Assembly (NCBI GenBank): GCA_022361315.1
Contig: JAKSBB010000619.1
Coordinates: 1 to 8,574 of the forward strand
Direction of reading: 5' to 3'
Source: Desulfobacterales bacterium
GTDB lineage: Bacteria > Desulfobacterota > Desulfobacteria > Desulfobacterales > Desulfobacteraceae
DNA: 8,574 nucleotides
Shown piece after piece: positions 1 to 6,342 of this stretch (positions are counted from its first letter, which is position 1; every line of letters starts with the position of its first letter). Position numbers and translations under genes: made by a program. Below the pieces are notes generated by a model, which had not been told where the DNA came from, made no database searches, and saw only the letters and a program-made list of their open reading frames with translations.

Positions 1-187
1 CGGCATGGTCATCAAGTATGAAAAGAACGTGGGCGACAGCGTAAACGAAGGTGAAACCGTTGTGGTCATCGAAGCCATGAAGATGGAAAATGCCCTGCCG
101 GCACCTGCCAGTGGCACCATCTCAGCTATCAACTTCAGCTCCGGTGACTCTGTGGGCAAAGACGATGTGCTGGCGACTATTGAATAA
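1..187 (+). CDS. Biotinyl (BCCP-type) domain, C-terminal end of a biotin-dependent carboxylase/decarboxylase subunit (5' partial)
   Basis: The reading frame is already open at the left edge (codon GGC at 2-4) and ends with TAA at 185-187, so only the last 61 residues are visible. They form an almost complete biotin/lipoyl attachment domain: a Gly-Met-Val entry strand, a V-G-D-S-V turn, the biotinylation motif EAMKMEN, and the mirrored second half (G-T-I...G-D-S-V...L-A-T-I-E). In this family the lysine of A-M-K-M (codon 80-82) carries the biotin that shuttles carboxyl groups between active sites. The domain sits at the extreme C terminus, as in pyruvate carboxylase subunit B, oxaloacetate decarboxylase alpha and the acyl-CoA carboxylase biotin proteins. 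The visible part cannot tell these apart, nor whether this is a small stand-alone carrier. A hairpin terminator follows at 221-246, so it is the last gene of its transcript. Confidence 0.93.
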   Translation, partial: GMVIKYEKNVGDSVNEGETVVVIEAMKMENALPAPASGTISAINFSSGDSVGKDDVLATIE

Positions 188-220
188 CCGCCCGTACTTT
201 TAATCTAAGTTACGTCTAAT

Positions 221-246
221 AATCAGGCCCGGAAACGGGCCTGATT
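221..246 (+). terminator. Rho-independent-type hairpin terminator after the biotinyl gene
   Basis: A perfect 11-bp stem (221-231 with 236-246) closes a GAAA tetraloop. It is GC-rich at the top and followed by a short T-containing stretch (TGCGTTT). It lies 33 bases after the stop codon. The T tract is weak, but the stem is long and stable. The promoter of the next gene begins immediately after it. Confidence 0.8.
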
Positions 247-251
247 TGCGT

Positions 252-279
252 TTGACAAGCATCATCCCGTGCTTATTAT
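252..279 (+). promoter_or_regulatory. Sigma70-like promoter for the zinc-ribbon gene
   Basis: A perfect -35 box TTGACA (252-257) is followed, after 16 bases, by TATTAT (274-279), a 5/6 match to the -10 consensus. Transcription would start near 286 and give a leader of about 36 bases. Its place between a terminator and the next gene supports it. Confidence 0.65.
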
Positions 280-321
280 GGTTAGCTGAACCGTCAGATT
301 ACCATAGGAGAATGAAATACA

Positions 322-999
322 ATGGCTTTTGAAACCAGAGAAGAGCTTCTTGAAAAATATATCAAAATGGACAAGCCCAAATGTCCCCACTGCAAAGAGG
401 AAATGACCCTGTGGGAAGTACCGCCCATTAACTTTTCCGATGGCCTGGGATGGCAGACCCCGTATCTGTTTGTCTGTTTCAACGATGAGTGCCCCTCATA
501 CCGCGGCGGCTGGGACCATATGATGGAGACCATGGAGGCGCCGGCTTCCTATCGGTGTATCAATGAACCCGGTGCACCGAACTTTGAATACATGCCGGTT
601 TTTTCTCCTGTTGGAGGGACCGGTTCCAAGCTGGACGATGCTGCGCTCATCGAACAGGAGGCGCAAAAACAGCTTGCCATTCAGACCTTTTCCCTGTTGA
701 CGGATTATTACATGTCAAAGGACTGGGATGAGATTCTTAAAGTAAGCCTGGACCCGACCATTCCGGCCAAGGCAAGGCTCAAGGCTGTTGAAATGGTGGC
801 GGAACTTGCCGATGTGGAAGCCATTGAGCATCTGCTCAATCACAAGTTTCCCACACCTGTGCTCAGAGATGCCGTGGAAAAAACCATTGAGCAGCTCCAC
901 GAGCGGCACTTCACCCGTGAATGCCCGTTCTGTGCGGAAATTATCAAGAAACGTGCAACGTTTTGCAAGCATTGCAATAAAGAAGTTCCCAAGGGATAA
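322..999 (+). CDS. Protein with two zinc-binding sites and a helical middle, function unknown
   Basis: This is a 225-residue soluble protein with no signal peptide or membrane segment. Near the N terminus, C21-x2-C24 and C52-x4-C57 form one probable four-cysteine zinc site. At the C terminus, C201-x2-C204 and C215-x2-C218 form a second, compact zinc ribbon of the 'CPxCAE-I-K...CKHC' kind found in many small bacterial proteins. Between them (about residues 105-195) the sequence is rich in A, E, L and K, and its pattern of paired helices (e.g. ARLKAVEMVAELADVEAIEHL) resembles HEAT-like repeats. The start ATG is preceded by AGGAG (306-310), 11 bases upstream. The gene stands alone between a promoter and a hairpin terminator, so the context gives no function. 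Binding to nucleic acid or to another protein is plausible for such zinc ribbons, but this is inference. Confidence 0.85.
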   Translation: MAFETREELLEKYIKMDKPKCPHCKEEMTLWEVPPINFSDGLGWQTPYLFVCFNDECPSYRGGWDHMMETMEAPASYRCINEPGAPNFEYMPVFSPVGGTGSKLDDAALIEQEAQKQLAIQTFSLLTDYYMSKDWDEILKVSLDPTIPAKARLKAVEMVAELADVEAIEHLLNHKFPTPVLRDAVEKTIEQLHERHFTRECPFCAEIIKKRATFCKHCNKEVPKG

Positions 1000-1018
1000 A
1001 CCCTGAACCGGTAGACGG

Positions 1019-1055
1019 CGGGAGCAACTCTGCAGGTGATGCAGGACTGTTCCCG
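1019..1055 (+). terminator. Hairpin terminator after the zinc-ribbon gene
   Basis: A 16-position imperfect stem (1019-1034 with 1040-1055) closes a five-base GGTGA loop. It has two mismatches and two G:U pairs, and both the base and the tip of the stem are fully paired. TTTAT follows directly. The hairpin starts 20 bases after the stop codon. This fits an intrinsic terminator with a short U tract. Confidence 0.6.
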
Positions 1056-1179
1056 TTTATACCTGGTGGCCATTCGGCGTTTTTCCAGCCCCATCCGTTC
1101 CGAAGCCAGGAACAGAAAATTACGATCTTAATATAATCTTTTACATTTCCCCCAATCCTTGTTCACATCTCTGTGTTTT

Positions 1180-1208
1180 GCTGGAACATATAACACCTGA
1201 AATATAAT
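1180..1208 (+). promoter_or_regulatory. Candidate promoter for the 51-aa protein
   Basis: A perfect -10 box TATAAT (1203-1208) has TTGCTG (1180-1185, matching the first three consensus bases) 17 bases upstream. The expected start is near 1215, giving a leader of about 47 bases. A second TATAAT lies at 1132-1137 with only GGAACA 17 bases upstream, so it is a weaker alternative. The rest of 1056-1179 shows no gene or clear structure. Confidence 0.45.
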
Positions 1209-1261
1209 GCCGCCCGGGCATGGCGATCCGTCAGTGCGCAGCGGATTGCAAGGAGGCGATC

Positions 1262-1417
1262 ATGGCAACATATAAATCAGCACTTCTCATAGGTTTCAGA
1301 ACCATCTGGCAGTGGATCAAAGAAAAGATAACGGGTGGGTACGGTCATATCACCACCCGCGACGAGTTTGACAAGGCTGTTCTGATCGAAAAATACGGAT
1401 TTAACCGGTATCTTTAG
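1262..1417 (+). CDS. Small orphan protein of 51 residues, unknown function
   Basis: I do not recognise this protein. The ATG at 1262 is chosen because a full-strength ribosome-binding site, AAGGAGG (1250-1256), lies five bases before it. An in-frame ATG at 1220 has no such site and would overlap it. The product begins MATYKSALLIGF and is basic and aromatic. Residues about 6-22 (ALLIGFRTIWQWIKEKI) could form an amphipathic or weakly membrane-binding helix, but they contain charges and are too short to call a transmembrane segment. The second half (TTRDEFDKAVLIEKYGFNRYL) looks like a short soluble helix-turn. The gene has its own candidate promoter and converges on the minus-strand operon with 37 bases between stop codons. 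The strong ribosome-binding site and promoter argue that it is real. Confidence 0.65.
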   Translation: MATYKSALLIGFRTIWQWIKEKITGGYGHITTRDEFDKAVLIEKYGFNRYL

Positions 1418-1454
1418 GGTTTCTTTAGCTTTGGCGGGGGCGCAGATCCCAATG

Positions 1455-1961
1455 TTATTTATTCACCTTCTCCAGGTTGAAAGACCGGTAGATGATCATT
1501 TCACCCGGCCGTTTGGCCGGATCCAGAGGGGCATCCGTATGGGTGGCCATTCGTTTAGAGGCTTCTTCCTTTGACGGTACCGCATCCAGCCCCTTGCCGA
1601 TGGTTTCACCGGTGAGGGTATCCAGAAGCACGGCATCCCGACCGTCTGTGCTTATGGCAAGGGGAATCTGGGCATCATATACCAGGCGGGCGCCGGCGAG
1701 GATTTCCCGTTCATAGGAGCCGATGGAGCCGGCAACGCAGGTGACGGCCATCACTGCCCGACCATCGGTAGAAACCACCAGATCAATGGCTGAAGGGTAA
1801 TCCTCACCTTTGAACTGCACGGTCAGGGGGACATCCACACGGACATCTTCTTTGGCATAGCCCTTGGTTTTAACCAGGAATTTTTCAAAAGTCTGACGGC
1901 TGACTTCAGCCCCGACATTATCAATCTCTTGACCGGTGATATAATCTGTAATTTGTTCCAT
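1455..1961 (-). CDS. Stand-alone HsdR_N-like (type I restriction enzyme R N-terminal) domain protein, catalytic motif degenerate
   Basis: A 168-residue protein that matches the pattern of the HSDR_N_2 family, the PD-(D/E)XK-fold domain at the N terminus of type I restriction R subunits. It shows an N-terminal 'R-Q-x-F...K-G-Y-x-x-E-D-V-R-V-D-V-P' helix-strand unit (residues 22-45), then A-I-D-L-V-V with D60, then the strand where E-x-K is expected. Here that strand reads M-A-V-T-C-V (71-76), so T74 and V76 take the catalytic E and K positions. Next come a Y-E-R-E-I-L-A-G-A helix (83-91) and the 'PLAISTDGRDAVLLD' hairpin (100-114), the counterpart of 'yvlltNGrew'. No helicase, methylase or specificity gene is nearby, so a restriction role is unlikely. 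It is the last gene of the operon, 37 bases after gpmI, with only a weak GAAG-type ribosome-binding site. No clear terminator follows in the 37 bases before the convergent gene. Family membership is fairly sure; loss of catalysis is inferred from the missing residues. Confidence 0.75.
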   Translation of the reverse strand: MEQITDYITGQEIDNVGAEVSRQTFEKFLVKTKGYAKEDVRVDVPLTVQFKGEDYPSAIDLVVSTDGRAVMAVTCVAGSIGSYEREILAGARLVYDAQIPLAISTDGRDAVLLDTLTGETIGKGLDAVPSKEEASKRMATHTDAPLDPAKRPGEMIIYRSFNLEKVNK

Positions 1962-1998
1962 AAGGCTTCATTTTAATATAAGGTTCGTCGTATCGGTG

Positions 1999-3528
1999 TT
2001 AAATGAGGCTTTGTCCCGTCATCTCAGAAGGCTGTTCAAGGGCCAGATACTTTAAAATAGTCGGGGCGATATCCCCGAGTCTTCCGTCTTTCACCCTGGC
2101 GTTTTTATAACGGTCTCCGGCCACGATAAACCTAACCGGATTGAGGGTATGGGCCGTATGGGGAGAACCGTCCGTTGCCAGCATCTGTTCGGAGTTGCCG
2201 TGGTCGGCTGTGATAAATGCGGTACCACCTGTTTCCCATATGGCTTCCACCACCTGCCGGACACAATTATCAACGGTTTCACAGGCGGATACGGCGGCAT
2301 CAATGATGCCGGTGTGCCCCACCATATCCATATTGGCAAAGTTCAGGACTATGAAGGGGAATTTGCCGGAGCGGATCCGGCTGCATGCTTCCTCTGCCAC
2401 CTTTTTTGCGCTCATGGCGGGTTTCTGGTCATAGGTGGCCACATCCCTGGGGGAAGGGATCAGGACACGTTCTTCCCCCGGAAATACGGCTTCATCCCCA
2501 CCGTTAAAAAAGTAGGTGACGTGGGCGTATTTTTCGGTCTCTGCGATGCGCAGTTGCGATATACCGGCACGGCTGATGACTTCTCCCAGAATGCCTGTCA
2601 GGTGCTGTGGGGCGAATGCTGCGGGCAGGTCGAAGGTTTCGTCATATTGGGTCATGGAAACAAAGTTTCCGAGGGCAGGGGATACTTTTCTGCTAAATCC
2701 CTGAAATTCTTGTTCCGTGAAGGCCCGGGTGATTTCCTTGGCCCGGTCTGCCCGGAAGTTGAAGAAGATGATACTGTCTCCGTCCTGGATGCAATCATCG
2801 GAAGGATTTCCTAAAAACATAGGCTTGATAAACTCATCGGTTTCATCACGATCGTAAGCCGCTTGAACGGTAGCCTGGGGATCGGTTGCAGCTTCTCCTA
2901 TCCCCTGAGTGTAAAGGTCGAATGCCTTCTCCACGCGGTCCCACCTCGTATCCCTGTCCATGGCCCAGTAGCGGCCAACCAGGCTTGTGATTCGGCCGAC
3001 ACCCATTTCGGTTGCTTTTTCCTGCAGTGACCGGATGTAAGTGATGCCGCTGGTGGGGGAGGTGTCCCTGCCATCGAGGATCGGGTGGATGCAAACCTTC
3101 TCCAGCCCGGCACCTTTTGCCATCTCCAACAGGGCAAAAAGATGGTTCATGTGGCTGTGCACCCCGCCGTCAGACAATAGTCCTAAAAGATGAAGGGTCT
3201 TTCCGGATTGGTTTAGTCCGGACATCACATCTGCCAGAACGGGATTGTCGAAAAAAGACCGGTCCTGAATAGCCGTGTTGATCCTGACAAAATCCTGGGG
3301 CACCACCCGGCCGGCCCCGATATTCATATGACCCACCTCAGAGTTGCCCATGGTGCCGTCCGGCAGGCCCACATGCGGACCTGAGCAGTTCAGGCGGCTT
3401 GACGGGTAGATCTTTAGAAGGTCATCCAGAAACGGGGTCTTGGCCATGGCAACGGCGTTGCCCGCCTGGTTTTCATTGATTCCCCATCCGTCCAGGATCA
3501 TAAGGATATTGACCTGATTAGTAGTCAT
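1999..3528 (-). CDS. gpmI: 2,3-bisphosphoglycerate-independent phosphoglycerate mutase
   Basis: The enzyme interconverts 3- and 2-phosphoglycerate in glycolysis and gluconeogenesis in the cytoplasm, using two Mn2+ ions and a phosphoserine intermediate. The 509-residue length matches the family (about 510). Visible motifs are D13 in ILDGWG, the catalytic S63 in GNSEVGH, GVHSH (122-126), LDGRDT (151-156), MDRDTRW (190-196), FRADR (258-262), K333, D401 and H405 in MDMVGHTG, D442 and H443 in TADHGNSE, and H460 in HTAHT. Every expected metal ligand is present. The frame stays open 56 codons further upstream to 3696, but that part overlaps rsfS and does not look like GpmI. The chosen ATG (3526-3528) directly precedes the conserved core and has GAGGA about eight bases upstream, inside the last codons of rsfS. 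It overlaps rsfS by 11 bases, so its translation is probably coupled to it. Confidence 0.97.
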   Translation of the reverse strand: MTTNQVNILMILDGWGINENQAGNAVAMAKTPFLDDLLKIYPSSRLNCSGPHVGLPDGTMGNSEVGHMNIGAGRVVPQDFVRINTAIQDRSFFDNPVLADVMSGLNQSGKTLHLLGLLSDGGVHSHMNHLFALLEMAKGAGLEKVCIHPILDGRDTSPTSGITYIRSLQEKATEMGVGRITSLVGRYWAMDRDTRWDRVEKAFDLYTQGIGEAATDPQATVQAAYDRDETDEFIKPMFLGNPSDDCIQDGDSIIFFNFRADRAKEITRAFTEQEFQGFSRKVSPALGNFVSMTQYDETFDLPAAFAPQHLTGILGEVISRAGISQLRIAETEKYAHVTYFFNGGDEAVFPGEERVLIPSPRDVATYDQKPAMSAKKVAEEACSRIRSGKFPFIVLNFANMDMVGHTGIIDAAVSACETVDNCVRQVVEAIWETGGTAFITADHGNSEQMLATDGSPHTAHTLNPVRFIVAGDRYKNARVKDGRLGDIAPTILKYLALEQPSEMTGQSLI

Positions 3529-3931
3529 CGTAGTCGTCCTCGTCATCGTCCACTTCGGCGCCGGCTTCGAATTTAAATCCTGAAAGGTCAACCTTGGTGG
3601 CGTCGCTCCACAATCCGTCAAGGTCATAGAATTCCCTGGCGCCGGACTCAAACACATGGATGATGATGTGGCCGAAGTCCAGAAGTGCCCATTCACCCTC
3701 CTTAACCCCTTCGAAACCCAGCGGCTTTATTTTATTGCCCCTCAGGGTTTTGAGAAGGTGTTCGGCCAGAGACGTGGTCTGCCTCTTGGAACCGGCTTCC
3801 ACAATGACCACCATATCAGCGTAGGATGTCAGTTCGGACACGTGGAGGGCTGAAACGCTTTTGGGTTTCCGGTCAAATATCGGGGTGATGTAGGGAAGAT
3901 ATTCATCTTCCAGGGCAACTGAATCTGTCAT
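3518..3931 (-). CDS. rsfS: Ribosomal silencing factor RsfS (YbeB/Iojap family) with an acidic tail
   Basis: RsfS binds uL14 on the large ribosomal subunit and blocks joining of the subunits, lowering translation during starvation. The 137-residue product carries the family core: V-S-E-L-T-S-Y-A-D-M-V-V-I-V (31-44), the S-x-R-Q-T helix (48-53), the signature G-E-W-A-L-L-D-F-G-H-I-I-I-H-V-F (79-94), then R-E-F-Y-D-L-D-G-L-W (99-108). It is longer than the usual 105-120 residues. The excess is a front piece of about 25 residues and a C-terminal tail whose last 10-11 residues are almost only D, E and Y. The start codon shares an ATGA with the nadD stop, and the tail codons overlap the gpmI start. 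The nadD-rsfS neighbourhood is widespread in bacteria and supports the call. Confidence 0.95.
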   Translation of the reverse strand: MTDSVALEDEYLPYITPIFDRKPKSVSALHVSELTSYADMVVIVEAGSKRQTTSLAEHLLKTLRGNKIKPLGFEGVKEGEWALLDFGHIIIHVFESGAREFYDLDGLWSDATKVDLSGFKFEAGAEVDDDEDDYDDY

Positions 3932-4572
3932 GTATATAAATCCTTTGTTCTGATGAGGGTTTCGACATGTTCGGGGACAAGCCCTGAAATGGAAAGCCCT
4001 CTTTTTATGCGGTTCCGGATCTGGGTTGATGAAATATCAATCTTCGGGACGTTGCAGATGCGGATGGGTTTCAGGTCGCCGTGGACAAATGTGTTGTCCT
4101 GCTCCAACTTGTATCCTTTTGCTATCCGTTCGTCAATAAAGGAAGCATAGGGTGCAAGACCTGTCCGTTCCCCCCTGAGCATAACGATGATCGGGACCCG
4201 TTTGAATATCTTTTCCTGGTCTTTCCAGGTGGGGATATCAAAAAAGGCATCCGACCCCATGAGCAGGTGAAAATTCACGTCGGATCCGTGGGTGGCCTCA
4301 AAGGCGGCAAGGGTATCAATGGTGAAGGACGGACCTTCCCGCTTCAGTTCGATATCCGATGCCTCAAATCCCGGCATATCTGCAACTGCTGTTGATACCA
4401 TCTCCATACGGTTCCGGGCCGTGGCCAGGTTTACAGGGGATTTGTGGGGCGGGGAGGCAGACGGATACAGGAAAATTTTATCTAACCGGCAGGCATCCTT
4501 TACATGGCGGATGACGCCGATATGACCGTTGTGAAGCGGATTGAATGTCCCTCCGAATAGTCCTGCATCCAT
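3928..4572 (-). CDS. nadD: Nicotinate-nucleotide adenylyltransferase
   Basis: The enzyme transfers AMP from ATP to nicotinate mononucleotide to make deamido-NAD, the penultimate step of NAD synthesis. The 214-residue product starts with the nucleotidyltransferase signature GLFGGTFNPLHNGH (4-17), holding the H14-x-x-H17 pair that binds the ATP phosphates. It continues with SPPHK (40-44), the SFTIDTL segment of the NMN site (81-87), G-S-D-A-F (105-109) and the C-terminal ISSTQIR ATP-binding motif (180-186). Length and order match the family. It begins 18 bases after the obgE stop, with only a weak ribosome-binding site (AGGT, about 11 bases upstream), and ends in an ATGA overlap with rsfS. Confidence 0.96.
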   Translation of the reverse strand: MDAGLFGGTFNPLHNGHIGVIRHVKDACRLDKIFLYPSASPPHKSPVNLATARNRMEMVSTAVADMPGFEASDIELKREGPSFTIDTLAAFEATHGSDVNFHLLMGSDAFFDIPTWKDQEKIFKRVPIIVMLRGERTGLAPYASFIDERIAKGYKLEQDNTFVHGDLKPIRICNVPKIDISSTQIRNRIKRGLSISGLVPEHVETLIRTKDLYT

Positions 4573-4590
4573 AGGTGGCCGACCTGACGC

Positions 4591-5613
4591 TTATTGCTCG
4601 TCTGTTTCCGGGGTTTGATTCTCTCGGGCCAGTTTTTTTGCCAGAATTTTGATCAGGCGGCTTACACCGTCTCCGGTGGCTGCGGAAATCGTCACCACCT
4701 TGCGGCCGGGCAGGGCTTCTTTGAAGGCCTGAATCCGGTTTTCCGTGCCGGTGAGATCCGTTTTGTTCAGCACAAGAATCTGTGTCTTCCCCGCCAGGGA
4801 ATCGCTGTACATGGACAGCTCCCGGTTGATGAGATTATAGGCAGCCAGCGGGTCGTCCGGATCGATGTCCCCTGAATCAATGAGGTGGACCAGGATACCG
4901 GTGCGTTCAATGTGCTTTAAAAACTTGATCCCAAGTCCGATGCCCTCATGGGCCCCTTCAATGAGTCCCGGAATGTCCGCCACGGCAAAAGGTTCGCCGA
5001 ATGGTGCATCCACCATACCGATGGTCGGGGTGAGGGTGGTGAAAGGGTAATCTGCAATCTTGGGGCGGGCCGCAGACATGGCGGAGATGAGCGTGGATTT
5101 GCCCGCATTGGGAAGACCCACCAGGCCGACATCCGCCAAAAGCTTGAGTTCAAGACGGATTTTCATTTCCGTGCCCGGAATGCCCGGTTGCGCGTAACGG
5201 GGGGCGCGGTTGGTTGCCGATGCAAAACGTTTGTTGCCCCGGCCGCCTTTCCCGCCATGGGCAATGACGAGCTCTTTATCCGGATCGGTGAGATCGGCAA
5301 TGGGTTCCAGGGTTTCCGCATCTGAAATCAGGGTTCCCTGGGGAAGAGCCAGAACACAGTGGTTGCCGTTTTTGCCGTGTTTCTGGCGGCCAAGCCCGGG
5401 TGCCCCGTTTTTGGCCTTATGGAGTTTCTGACGGCGATATTCGTAAAGGGTGCGTTTGCTCGGGTCCACCCGGAGGATTATGTCTCCTCCATCGCCGCCA
5501 TCTCCACCGTCAGGTCCGCCTTTTTCAATAAACCGCTCCCGTCGGAAGCTGGCACATCCGGCACCGCCGTCGCCGGACCTGATGGTAACAATTGCTTCAT
5601 CTACAAATTTCAC
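4591..5613 (-). CDS. obgE: GTPase ObgE/CgtA, large ribosomal subunit assembly factor
   Basis: Obg is an essential GTPase that binds the 50S subunit late in its assembly and links ribosome production to nucleotide levels. The 340-residue protein has the glycine-rich Obg domain (about 1-158, with [12 protein letters not shown] at 32-43 and H-G-G-K-G-G-R-G-N at 119-127). A complete G domain follows: P-loop GLPNAGKST (166-174), switch I TTLTP (192-196), DIPGLIEG (213-220), NKTD (283-286) and SAATG (310-314). There is no extra C-terminal domain, only a short charged tail. The start codon is GTG (5611-5613), overlapping the rpmA stop as GTGA, a coupling arrangement. It replaces any ATG because the conserved MKFVDEA start falls exactly there. 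Confidence 0.98.
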   Translation of the reverse strand: MKFVDEAIVTIRSGDGGAGCASFRRERFIEKGGPDGGDGGDGGDIILRVDPSKRTLYEYRRQKLHKAKNGAPGLGRQKHGKNGNHCVLALPQGTLISDAETLEPIADLTDPDKELVIAHGGKGGRGNKRFASATNRAPRYAQPGIPGTEMKIRLELKLLADVGLVGLPNAGKSTLISAMSAARPKIADYPFTTLTPTIGMVDAPFGEPFAVADIPGLIEGAHEGIGLGIKFLKHIERTGILVHLIDSGDIDPDDPLAAYNLINRELSMYSDSLAGKTQILVLNKTDLTGTENRIQAFKEALPGRKVVTISAATGDGVSRLIKILAKKLARENQTPETDEQ

Positions 5614-5864
5614 GCTTCATAAACGCTGACTTTTTTTCTGTCGCGGCCTTTTCTTTCATAGGTCACAACACCGTCGGTCAGGGCGAAAAGGGTGTAATCT
5701 TTGCCCATGCCTACGTTGTTGCCCGGATGGATTTTGGTGCCGACCTGTCTGACAATGATATTGCCTGCAACCACCGCTTCACCACCGAATTTTTTGACAC
5801 CGCGCCGCTGCGCGTTTGAATCCCGACCGTTCTTGGAACTACCTGCTGCTTTCTTATGTGACAT
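5610..5864 (-). CDS. rpmA: 50S ribosomal protein bL27
   Basis: An 84-residue basic protein that reaches towards the peptidyl-transferase centre of the large subunit. The sequence is the standard one: [16 protein letters not shown] at the start, [15 protein letters not shown] (26-40), H-P-G-x-N-V-G-M-G-K-D (46-56), T-L-F-A and a basic end. It starts directly with the mature-type M-S-H-K-K, so it lacks the cleaved N-terminal extension seen in Firmicutes. An AGAGAG-like ribosome-binding site lies in the 76-base gap after rplU; that gap shows no terminator. It ends in a GTGA overlap with obgE. Confidence 0.98.
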   Translation of the reverse strand: MSHKKAAGSSKNGRDSNAQRRGVKKFGGEAVVAGNIIVRQVGTKIHPGNNVGMGKDYTLFALTDGVVTYERKGRDRKKVSVYEA

Positions 5865-5940
5865 GTTTCACTCTCTTAATTTCTTAATTTAAGTTAACCT
5901 TAAGGAATTGAGCCTTTCTTGGTGCTACACCGCTGCGCTG

Positions 5941-6255
5941 CTACGCTGCTGAGATGGATTCGATCCGAACTTCAGTGTAGTGCTGTCTGTGGCCTCTCAT
6001 CTTACGGTAGCCTTTGCGGCGTTTGTATTTGAATACCAGTTGTTTTTTGGTCCGACCCTGTTCCAGAACATGGGCCTTTACAACGGCATTTTCAACCTGG
6101 GGGGCACCCACGGTAACGGTTTCACCGTCAGAGTACAAGAGGACATCGTTGAATTCAATCTCAGACCCTTCGGATCCTTCCAGTTTTTCAACCCTGAGCA
6201 ACTGGCCTTCATGAACCTTGTACTGCTTTCCGCCGGTTCTGATTACTGCGTACAT
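5941..6255 (-). CDS. rplU: 50S ribosomal protein bL21
   Basis: A 104-residue ribosomal protein that binds 23S rRNA and the neighbouring bL20. It begins M-Y-A-V-I-R-T-G-G-K-Q-Y-K-V, the hallmark start of bL21, and carries the basic signature K-Y-K-R-R-K-G-Y-R-K-M-R-G-H-R-Q (76-91). The frame stays open upstream to 6444, but the conserved start and the ribosome-binding site GAAGGAGA (6263-6270, seven bases before the ATG) fix the start at 6255. It is the first gene of the seven-gene minus-strand operon and lies about 50 bases from the predicted transcription start. Confidence 0.98.
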   Translation of the reverse strand: MYAVIRTGGKQYKVHEGQLLRVEKLEGSEGSEIEFNDVLLYSDGETVTVGAPQVENAVVKAHVLEQGRTKKQLVFKYKRRKGYRKMRGHRQHYTEVRIESISAA

Positions 6256-6313
6256 GTTAAACTCTCCTTCACGTTTTATCTCAATACTTTTTAGCAAGTT
6301 TAAAAAACTCTGA

Positions 6314-6342
6314 ATTCTATAATTATTTCCTAGGCTTGTCAA
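6314..6342 (-). promoter_or_regulatory. Strong sigma70-like promoter of the rplU-rpmA-obgE operon
   Basis: Read on the minus strand, TTGACA (6342-6337, perfect) is followed after exactly 17 bases by TAGAAT (6319-6314, five of six consensus bases). An A-rich tract lies directly upstream (about 6343-6356) and resembles an UP element. Transcription would start near 6307, giving a leader of about 50 bases to the rplU start. A strong promoter suits a ribosomal protein operon. Confidence 0.8.

Noticed and set aside
1212..1219. GCCCGGGC palindrome ahead of the 51-aa gene
   Set aside because: Eight bases only; no partner copy or promoter position makes it a convincing operator.
1418..1454. Search for a bidirectional terminator between the convergent genes
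   Set aside because: Only a repeated TCTTTAG and a G-rich run are present; no stem with a T tract could be formed on either strand.
2149..2814. Plus-strand open frame of 221 codons opposite gpmI
   Set aside because: It is antisense to conserved gpmI sequence and has no ribosome-binding site or family pattern; it arises from the codon composition of gpmI.
3529..3696. A 56-codon upstream extension of gpmI in the same frame
   Set aside because: It lies wholly within rsfS in another frame, is rich in S, T and P with no GpmI similarity, and the conserved start with GAGGA lies downstream.
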